Under the pieces are notes generated by a model. The model was not told the DNA's origin. It searched no databases and saw only the letters and a list, made by a program, of their open reading frames with translations. Both the position numbers and the translations under genes were made by a program. A stretch of 64,000 bases of DNA from an uncultured Collinsella sp. (GTDB taxonomy: Bacteria > Actinomycetota > Coriobacteriia > Coriobacteriales > Coriobacteriaceae), in contig UQPF01000008.1 in assembly GCA_900542905.1 (NCBI GenBank), positions 1 through 64,000 on the forward strand, in the 5' to 3' direction. Below, one piece after another: positions 1-8,773 of this stretch. The stretch's first letter is position 1. Each line of letters opens with the position of its first letter.

Positions 1-246
1 CGGGCACTTGGAACGGGGGAAACGGCGGTCGACGAAACTGGAGAGGAGGTATTACGAGCTCCTGTGCGAATTGGAGAGAGCGCTCCCGCAAACTGCCTCT
101 TGACAACTTATAGGAGCGTCGGTTTTGATTTCGCAATTCTCGGTATGGTCGAGGGTTACCGGTCAAACGTAGTAAATAGGCCCATTTCGTGGCGAGCAAG
201 TCAACTCGAAGCGCAGGGCAGCCAAAAAAGCCCCGTCCCAAATTGA
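1..246 (+). CDS. 3' end of an unidentified open frame, truncated by window edge
   Basis: A reading frame is open from the first base and stops at 244-246, giving about 81 residues of a protein whose start lies outside the window. I do not recognise the family. The visible part has no clear motif, signal peptide or membrane segment; a middle stretch with GFDFAILGMVEGYR looks like a folded-domain end, and the last 30 residues (rich in Ser, Gln, Pro) look like a disordered tail. It runs towards folC, so the two are convergent, with a palindrome between them. It could also be a chance open frame in intergenic DNA. Confidence 0.3.
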   Translation, partial: RALGTGETAVDETGEEVLRAPVRIGESAPANCLLTTYRSVGFDFAILGMVEGYRSNVVNRPISWRASQLEAQGSQKSPVPN

Positions 247-255
247 CTGCTTTTG

Positions 256-322
256 AGTTGCGGTGATATACGGACCGTTTGAGGCTTCTGGCTTGTAAAA
301 CAGTCCGTATTTCACCGCAACT
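256..322. repeat. 67-bp palindrome, family 1 (copy 1)
   Basis: The arms begin AGTTGCGGTG and end CACCGCAACT, and continue inward through ATACGGAC/GTCCGTAT with two mismatches around a loop of roughly 17 bases. The same ends recur at 12601, 55181 and 63743 with different but self-complementary inner arms. This copy sits between the convergent ends of the partial gene at the window edge and folC, where a hairpin could act as a two-way terminator. Confidence 0.8.
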
Positions 323-336
323 GATGAGGGGATGGG

Positions 337-1695
337 TTAACGGAGCAGCCCCGCTACTTCGCCGGCTAGGGTGATGGTACCGGCTGCTACGAAAGGCTCG
401 CCCGCGGCATCGAAAGCCGCGAGGGCCTCGGATACGCTGGGGTACACGCCCGCGAGCTTGTCGGCGTCCACCAGGGAGGCAAGCTCCTGTGCGGGCAAGG
501 CGCGATCGGAATCGGTCTGGGTTACGACCACGCGGGGGAACGCCGGAACCAGAACGTCAACGATACCCGCCACGTCCTTATCGGCCAGCGCGGCGCACAG
601 CAGCGTGGGGCGATTCTCTACGCACGAATCGATCTCGTCCAGTGCGCTCACAAAGTTCTCGCAGCTCTGAGGGTTATGACAGGCGTCGATCAGCTTGAGC
701 GGATTGGTTCCCAGCACATCAAAGCGACCCGGCGTGGGGCAGCCCATAAGCGACGCATCGAGCTTGTCATGATCGAGCTCGCGACCCAGATACCCCTCGC
801 ACAGCATAATCGCGCACGCGGCATTCTGCGGCTGATACGCCGGCTTGACCATGCTAGACGTATAGATCGCACGCGGCGTGGTGCAGCTAAACTCAACCGT
901 GTCGCCCACATGTGCCGGCACCTTGGTCGTGGCATGGTTCACCACCAGCGGCACTATGCCGCACTCGCGACAACGTGCATCCATCACGCGCTGAACGCTC
1001 GCCTCGTGCGTACCCTCGCCCAAAACAACCAGGCGTCCAGGCTTAATAACCGCAGCCTTCTCCCCCGCAATGGCCTCGAGCGTATCGCCCAAAATGCGTG
1101 TGTGATCGAGCCCAATGCCCGTAATGGCAACGGCGACGGGATCGGTCGCACTCGTGGCGTCCCAGCGTCCGCCCATGCCGACCTCGAGCACGGCAACATC
1201 CACCGCGGCCTCGGCAAACACGACAAGTGCGGCAGCCGTCAGCAGGTCAAACGGCGTAATGGAATAGGCGCGCTTCCCCGCCGCCACACGACGGGCATTA
1301 ACGCGATGTCCCGCCTCAACAGCAGCAGAAACACCACGGGCAAACGACTCGTCGCTCACAACGCGCCCATCAACCTCCATGCGCTCGGGATAGCGCACCA
1401 GCTGCGGCGACGTATACAGCGCGGTCTTTAACCCCTCACCACGAAGGATGGCAGCCGAAAAACGCGTGGTCGAAGTCTTGCCATTAGTACCGGCAACCTG
1501 AATGCAATCGAAATACTCATCCGGACGCCCGAGTTCATCGAGCATATCGACAACCGTCTCGAGCAAAGGACCATCATCCCCGGAAATCCGCCCCGTATCA
1601 GCAGCCAGCCCAACAGCCTCATCAAACGAAAGCAAATCAAACTCAAAAGGAACGGTATACAAGCCGGAACGCTTAGGCATTTTTAGAACCGCCAT
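337..1695 (-). CDS. folC: Folylpolyglutamate/dihydrofolate synthase
   Basis: Mur-ligase-family enzyme of 452 aa that adds glutamate to (dihydro)folates using ATP in the cytoplasm. The ATP loop AGTNGKTST is at about residues 68-76; a GLDHTRILG stretch and DACHNP in the C-terminal half match the family's His/Asp positions. Length is typical (about 420-450). It lies downstream of valS in the same direction, a common valS-folC arrangement, but a 231-base gap with a large structured repeat separates them. Neither the ATG at 1695 nor the next one at 1680 has a strong ribosome-binding site, so the start is uncertain. Confidence 0.93.
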   Translation of the reverse strand: MAVLKMPKRSGLYTVPFEFDLLSFDEAVGLAADTGRISGDDGPLLETVVDMLDELGRPDEYFDCIQVAGTNGKTSTTRFSAAILRGEGLKTALYTSPQLVRYPERMEVDGRVVSDESFARGVSAAVEAGHRVNARRVAAGKRAYSITPFDLLTAAALVVFAEAAVDVAVLEVGMGGRWDATSATDPVAVAITGIGLDHTRILGDTLEAIAGEKAAVIKPGRLVVLGEGTHEASVQRVMDARCRECGIVPLVVNHATTKVPAHVGDTVEFSCTTPRAIYTSSMVKPAYQPQNAACAIMLCEGYLGRELDHDKLDASLMGCPTPGRFDVLGTNPLKLIDACHNPQSCENFVSALDEIDSCVENRPTLLCAALADKDVAGIVDVLVPAFPRVVVTQTDSDRALPAQELASLVDADKLAGVYPSVSEALAAFDAAGEPFVAAGTITLAGEVAGLLR

Positions 1696-1737
1696 TCATA
1701 GAAAAATAAAACAGTATAGGTTGAGAATAGTCAGCGA

Positions 1738-1836
1738 AAACGCCTCTGACGAGCCAAGGTGCCGTGAAACAAGGGCGCATAGGGCTTATGCCCATGCGCC
1801 CGAAGTTGAACGGCAGATTGGCCATCAGAGGCGTTT
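1738..1836. repeat. 100-nt structured element, family 2 (copy A)
   Basis: Between valS and folC. Outer arms AAACGCCTCTGA and TCAGAGGCGTTT pair over 12 bp; then GCCAA/TTGGC, GCCGT/ACGGC and a long apical stem GGGCGCAT/ATGCGCCC enclosing GGGC-ttat-GCCC. The core reads CAAGGTGCCGTGAAA on the left and GAAGTTGAACGGCAGATTG on the right. The same core with different, still complementary stems recurs at 45241 and 60684. GCAGCGTC follows directly at 1837, as it does after the 60684 copy. Which strand is functional is not known; the flanking genes are on the minus strand. Confidence 0.75.
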
Positions 1837-1926
1837 GCAGCGTCGAGTCAGCCGCCGTTCGTTAGAACGGCGGAATAGGTGTCCGCAGTAGCGAGCAATG
1901 CCCCAAACCGCGCCCCCCAGCACCAC

Positions 1927-4623
<2,697 letters not shown>

Positions 4624-4643
4624 ATATCTCTCCCTTGCCCGTC

Positions 4644-4756
4644 GGCGTGTCCGCCTGCTTGGTTTTCGCTCGGTCAAGTCCTGACTCGCACGAAGAGCAC
4701 ATTTAGTGCTCTTCGGCTCGTGCGGAATCTACGAAAACCAAGCAGGCGGACACGCC
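4644..4756 (-). repeat. 25-bp perfect inverted repeat hairpin in the valS leader
   Basis: The left arm occupies 4644-4668 and the right arm 4732-4756; they are perfectly complementary over 25 bp. Inside sits a second hairpin with GCACGA and AGAGCAC pairing to GTGCTCT and TCGTGC around an ATTTA loop (4688-4723). It lies 21 bases upstream of the valS start, so it is in the valS 5' leader if the promoter is upstream. I see no T-box signature (no TGGNACC-type sequence). The topology is like the 100-nt family at 1738/45241/60684, but the core sequence differs. Confidence 0.7.
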
Positions 4757-4831
4757 TTAGGTATCGATTACTTCAGCCTGAAAGTACTAACTTGACAATC
4801 TCACAGAATAGCACAGGCATACCTGCCGAAA

Positions 4832-4913
4832 AGGGACAGGTTTATTTTGGTAGGTTTTATCAGGGGAAACGACATTTGCCCATATAAAAACCGACCAAAA
4901 TAAACCTGTCCCT
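4832..4913. repeat. 82-bp palindrome between clpX and valS
   Basis: Arms start AGGGACAGGTTTATTTTGGT and are mirrored at the right end as ACCAAAATAAACCTGTCCCT, with GGTTTT/AAAACC continuing inward past one mismatch. The GGGAC/GTCCC-containing ends recall the inner arms of the 55181 palindrome and the small hairpin at 55666. It is AT-richer than its surroundings. It ends just before the clpX terminator. It looks like a non-coding mobile or REP-like unit rather than a regulatory site; I see no transposase in the window. Confidence 0.7.
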
Positions 4914-4949
4914 AAAAGGCAGGTCCCGCGGTGGTTGCCGCGGGACCTG
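4912..4949 (-). terminator. Intrinsic terminator of clpX
   Basis: Read on the minus strand, a 12-bp GC-rich stem (CAGGTCCCGCGG/CCGCGGGACCTG, 4920-4949) is followed by CCTTTTAGGG. It lies 12 bases after the clpX stop. Confidence 0.8.
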
Positions 4950-4961
4950 GATTCAAGCTAT

Positions 4962-6374
4962 TTACCCGTAAATGCGCTGGGGCTGCTCTTCACCCTTAAC
5001 CGCCGCTTCGGTTACGACGACCTTGGCAACGCCCTCCTCGCTGGGGAGGTCGAACATCGTCTGCTGCAGCACATCCTCGCAGATGGCGCGCAGACCGCGG
5101 GCGCCGGTCTTGCGGGCAAGCGCCATGCGGGCGATCTCGTGCAGCGCCGCGTCCTCAAACTCAAGATCGACGTCCTCGAGCTGGAACATCTTGCGGTACT
5201 GGCGCACCACGGCGTTCTTGGGCTCGGTCAGGATCGACACCAGGTCGTCCTCGTCGAGCGCCTGCGTCTGGGTGACGACGGGCGTACGGCCCACGAACTC
5301 GGGAATCATGCCAAAGGCGTTGAGGTCCTGCGGGAGCACCTGGCGCAGCAGGTCGTTCTCGTCGACCGAGGTGGGACCGGCGATCTCGGAGTTAAAGCCA
5401 ACGCCCTTGTTGCCCACGCGATCGGCAATGATCTTGTCCAGACCCACAAAGGCACCGCCGCAGATGAACAGGATGTTCGTCGTGTCGATCTGCAGCAGCT
5501 CCTGCTGGGGATGTTTGCGGCCGCCGGTGGGCGGAACACTTGCCACCGTGCCCTCAAGAATCTTAAGCAGCGCCTGCTGAACGCCCTCGCCCGAAACATC
5601 GCGGGTGATGGAGAGGTTCTCGGCCTTGCGGGCGATCTTGTCGATCTCGTCCACGTAGATAATGCCAACCTGCGCGCGCTCAATGTCGCCATCGGCAGCG
5701 TTGATGAGCTTGAGCAGGATGTTCTCAACGTCCTCGCCCACGTAACCAGCCTCGGTGAGCGCGGTGGCGTCGGCGATGGCAAACGGCACCTCGAGGATGC
5801 GTGCGAGCGTCTGGGCCAGCAGCGTCTTGCCGGTACCGGTGGGGCCGAGCAGCAGAATATTGGACTTGGCGAGCTCAACCTCGTTCATATCGTCGTCAAA
5901 CTGGCCGCCCATGCCCGATGCCTCGTCAAAGGCGGACACCGCGGCACCGCCCTCGATCACGCGACGGTAGTGGTTGTACACGGCCACCGACATGGCGCGC
6001 TTGGCGTCCTCCTGGCCCATAACATAGGCCGAAAGCTCGTCATAGATCTCGTGCGGCGTCGGCACGTGCGTGATGACCTGACGGTCGTCCTCGAGCTCAA
6101 AACCCTCCGTCTCGGGGTCAACGGCAGGCTGGGACGCAGCCTGGCCGTGGTCATTGAGGAAGCCCGGGAGATTGCCGTTGCGGGCGGCGTCCATAAAGTC
6201 CGAAGCCAGCGACTCCTCAAGGATCTCGGAGCAGGCGGCGACGCACTCATCGCAGATAAAGATGTTGGTCGGACCCTTTACGAGACGACGGACCTGGCCC
6301 TGCTCTTTTCCGCAGAAGGAGCAGCGGATGGGGTTGCCGTTCTCGTCAAAGTTGTCCTGCATGTTACCTGCCAT
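4962..6374 (-). CDS. clpX: ATP-dependent Clp protease ATP-binding subunit ClpX
   Basis: AAA+ unfoldase of 470 aa that feeds substrates to ClpP. The N-terminal C4 zinc-binding domain has Cys at residues 18, 21, 41 and 44. Walker A GPTGTGKT is near residue 176, Walker B appears as IIYVDEIDK, and there is an ERAQVGIIYVD-type sensor region. It is longer than the usual about 420 aa because of an acidic linker of roughly 50 residues between the zinc domain and the AAA+ core. I chose the ATG at 6374 (GAAGGA upstream), which follows the clpP stop at once; an in-frame ATG at 6362 is possible. Confidence 0.95.
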   Translation of the reverse strand: MAGNMQDNFDENGNPIRCSFCGKEQGQVRRLVKGPTNIFICDECVAACSEILEESLASDFMDAARNGNLPGFLNDHGQAASQPAVDPETEGFELEDDRQVITHVPTPHEIYDELSAYVMGQEDAKRAMSVAVYNHYRRVIEGGAAVSAFDEASGMGGQFDDDMNEVELAKSNILLLGPTGTGKTLLAQTLARILEVPFAIADATALTEAGYVGEDVENILLKLINAADGDIERAQVGIIYVDEIDKIARKAENLSITRDVSGEGVQQALLKILEGTVASVPPTGGRKHPQQELLQIDTTNILFICGGAFVGLDKIIADRVGNKGVGFNSEIAGPTSVDENDLLRQVLPQDLNAFGMIPEFVGRTPVVTQTQALDEDDLVSILTEPKNAVVRQYRKMFQLEDVDLEFEDAALHEIARMALARKTGARGLRAICEDVLQQTMFDLPSEEGVAKVVVTEAAVKGEEQPQRIYG

Positions 6375-6375
6375 C

Positions 6376-7008
6376 CTAGGCGTCCTTCGCGGCAAGGTCG
6401 CGCGAGGTGACGATACGGTCGATCAGGCCGTAGTCGAGGGCCTCGGCAGCGGTCAGGTAGTTGTCGCGCTCGGTATCGGCCTGGACCTTCTCGATCGGCT
6501 GGCCCGAGGCATCGGACAGAATCTGGTTGAGCTCGCGACGGGTCTTCTTGATCTCCTCGGCCACGATCTCGATCTCGGTCTGCTGACCCTGGGCACCGCC
6601 GCTGGGCTGGTGAATCATAACCTTGGAGTGCGGCAGGCAGAAGCGCTTGCCCTTGGCGCCGGCCGAAAGCAGCACGGCGGCCATGGACGCAGCCATGCCC
6701 ACACAGATGGTGGAGACCTGCGGCTTAATGAAGTTCATAGTGTCAAGAATCGCCAGGCCGGAGTAGACCTCGCCGCCGGGCGAATTGATGTAGAGCGAGA
6801 TATCCTTCTCGGCATCCTGGCTCTCAAGATGCAGCAGCTGGGCAACGACCAGGTTGGCGCTGACGGAGTTGATCTCCTCGCCCAAGAAGATGATGCGGTC
6901 GTTGAGCAGGCGCGAATAGATATCGTAGCTGCGCTCGCCGCGCGGCGTCTGCTCGATAACGTATGGCACGAGGGCGGAATCGAACTTAGCGATCATACGC
7001 ATCTCCAT
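6376..7008 (-). CDS. clpP: ATP-dependent Clp protease proteolytic subunit
   Basis: Serine protease, 210 aa with this start. Active-site Ser lies in GMAASMAAV (about residue 105), His in MIHQPSGG (about 130), and Asp further on. The protein forms a tetradecamer that partners ClpX, whose gene follows within 2 bases. The start at 7008 has AGAGAG just upstream; ATG codons at 7002 and 6996 are alternatives. Trigger factor lies upstream in the same direction, the classic tig-clpP-clpX order, separated by a hairpin. Confidence 0.95.
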   Translation of the reverse strand: MEMRMIAKFDSALVPYVIEQTPRGERSYDIYSRLLNDRIIFLGEEINSVSANLVVAQLLHLESQDAEKDISLYINSPGGEVYSGLAILDTMNFIKPQVSTICVGMAASMAAVLLSAGAKGKRFCLPHSKVMIHQPSGGAQGQQTEIEIVAEEIKKTRRELNQILSDASGQPIEKVQADTERDNYLTAAEALDYGLIDRIVTSRDLAAKDA

Positions 7009-7042
7009 TTCTCTCTTGCGGACCAAATTGGTTCTAGATAAA

Positions 7043-7083
7043 CGTACGGTGCCCGCATGCTATGCATTGGCTGGCACCGTACG
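7043..7083 (-). terminator. Hairpin between tig and clpP
   Basis: CGTACGGTGCC and GGCACCGTACG form an 11-bp perfect stem around a 19-base loop. On the minus strand it is followed by TTTATCT. It may be a partial terminator after tig or a leader hairpin of clpP. Confidence 0.5.
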
Positions 7084-7159
7084 AAGCAACCGGATAACCG
7101 GTGTATAACTTTACCCCATCACGGGCGCACGCATGCGCTCGTAGGCAAGGTGGCGAGAA

Positions 7160-8458
7160 TTACTCGGCGTCCTTGGCGGTCTCGTCGACCTCGGTCACCT
7201 TGGCGTTCTCGACCAGGTGATCGACGGCCTTGGAGCGACGGATGGACTCGCGGACGGCAGGCATGCGGCCATCGGCGATGAACTCGGCCTTGGAAGCCTC
7301 GACGTCCTTGACGCCGGCCTTCTCGAACTCTGCGTTGATGTCGTCCTCGGTGACCTCGATCTTGAGCTCGCGGGCGAGGGCGTCGAGAGCCAGGGACTCA
7401 CGGGCAACGTCATTGGCCTGCTTGTGCAGGTCGCCGATGAACTGCTCCATGGTCAGGCCGGAAGCGGGCAGCCAGGTGTCCAGCGTCATGCCGCGGGCAG
7501 CGAGGTTGGACAGGAAGTTCTGGCCAAGCTCCTCAAAGACGGACTGCTCGTAGTCGGCGTCCATCTCCTCGAGCTGCAGGCGCTCGGCGAGAGCGGAGAC
7601 GCAACGGTTCTCCTTCTCGGCCGGGAGGCGGGAAGCCTTGTCCTGCTCGATCTCGATCTTGATGGCGTCGCGCATGGCCTCGATGCTGTCGAAGCCGAAG
7701 TCGGACTTGACGAGCTCGTCGGTGAGCTCGGGGGTGTTGCGGACCTTGATGCCCTTGACGGTGACCTCGACGGTGTGGGTCTCGGCCTCCTCGCCCTCCT
7801 CGACCTCGTCGGTCCAGGTGACGGTCTTGACATCGTCAACGTTGGCACCGATCAGGGCCTCGTTGAACTCCTTGGGGTTGCTGTCGCTGCCGGCGATGAG
7901 CATGCGGCCCTCGGCGGCGAAGTTGTCGGCGTTCTCGACGGCCTTGAGGTCGACGGTCACGTAGTCCTCGGCCTCGACGGCACGACCCTCGACGTCCTCG
8001 AAGGTGGCACGGTAGTTGAGGAGCATCTCGACCTGGTTGTTGATCTCGGACTCGGTGACCTCCGCGGGAGGCATCTCGATCTCAACGGCGTCGAAGGAGG
8101 AGAGCTCAGCGGCAGGACGCAGGGAGAACTCGACGGTGTAGGTGTAGTCCTCGTGATCTTTGGCGAGGTCGAGCTCCTTGTAGTCACCGTTCTTGGTGGG
8201 GACGATGTCCAGCTCATTGAGGACGGCGGGCTCGTTGGCGGCGATCAGGTCGTTGGTGGCCTGAGCGAGGGTAGCCTCGGCGCCCAGGGCGGAATCGATG
8301 ACCGGACGGGGAGCCTTGCCGGCGCGGAAGCCCGGGAAGCGGTACTTCTTGGCGGTGTCCTTGTAGGCCTTCTTGATCGCGGCGTCGACGTCGGCGGCCG
8401 GGATGGTGACCGTAGCGGTGAGCTTGGCGTCCTTGACGTCAGAAGCGGTGATGTTCAA
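7160..8458 (-). CDS. tig: Trigger factor (ribosome-bound chaperone, prolyl isomerase)
   Basis: Chaperone of 432 aa that meets nascent chains at the ribosome. It has an N-terminal ribosome-binding domain containing the family's FRxGKxPRxVI-type loop (GFRAGKAPRPVID), an FKBP-type isomerase domain in the middle (from about residue 155) and an acidic SurA-like helical C-terminus. I set the start at a TTG at 8458, because AGGAGG lies 6 bases before it and the protein then begins MNITASDV, as expected for the family; a GTG at 8461 or an ATG at 8473 would be less well spaced. Confidence 0.93.
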   Translation of the reverse strand: MNITASDVKDAKLTATVTIPAADVDAAIKKAYKDTAKKYRFPGFRAGKAPRPVIDSALGAEATLAQATNDLIAANEPAVLNELDIVPTKNGDYKELDLAKDHEDYTYTVEFSLRPAAELSSFDAVEIEMPPAEVTESEINNQVEMLLNYRATFEDVEGRAVEAEDYVTVDLKAVENADNFAAEGRMLIAGSDSNPKEFNEALIGANVDDVKTVTWTDEVEEGEEAETHTVEVTVKGIKVRNTPELTDELVKSDFGFDSIEAMRDAIKIEIEQDKASRLPAEKENRCVSALAERLQLEEMDADYEQSVFEELGQNFLSNLAARGMTLDTWLPASGLTMEQFIGDLHKQANDVARESLALDALARELKIEVTEDDINAEFEKAGVKDVEASKAEFIADGRMPAVRESIRRSKAVDHLVENAKVTEVDETAKDAE

Positions 8459-8549
8459 CACGTTCCTCCTCATACTGCCCAGCTTATCTGAGGTGCTGGT
8501 ACCTTTATGCAACAAAGAGTCGCGACGGCGGAAGCCGACGCAGGTGCGT

Positions 8550-8633
8550 TGGTGCGGGCGAAAGGACTCGAACCTTCACGGGAATCCCACCAGAACCTAA
8601 ATCTGGCGCGTCTACCAATTCCGCCACGCCCGC
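8550..8633 (-). tRNA. tRNA-Leu (UAG)
   Basis: Acceptor GCGGGCG pairs with CGCCCGC; the 3' ACCA is encoded. The anticodon loop TTTAGGT between CCAGA and TCTGG gives anticodon UAG. A long variable arm and the T-loop GGTTCGAGTCC complete a class II tRNA. Confidence 0.95.
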
Positions 8634-8723
8634 ATGAGCGCACAGACTAGGAATGATAGCAGATACGAACGGCAAGCGCACGCACACGTTTTACAGGCTC
8701 ACGACCTCACCACGAGTGCAAAA

Positions 8724-8749
8724 GGCGGGGCGAGTTGCCCCGTCCCGCC
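8724..8749 (-). terminator. Intrinsic terminator after the molybdenum hydroxylase
   Basis: On the minus strand GGCGGGACGGGGC folds onto GCCCCGCC and is followed by TTTTGC. It lies 24 bases past the stop of the XdhD-like gene. Confidence 0.65.
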
Positions 8750-8773
8750 AATTACGACTTGTTCGCTGACCCG

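Noticed and set aside
4624..4757. T-box riboswitch before valS
   Set aside because: No TGGNACC-type antiterminator sequence and no specifier-loop pattern was found.
7217..8491. Long plus-strand open frames opposite tig, xdhD, hyf and other genes
   Set aside because: They are antisense shadows of GC-rich genes, with odd Leu/Val/Gly/Asp-rich composition and no ribosome-binding sites.
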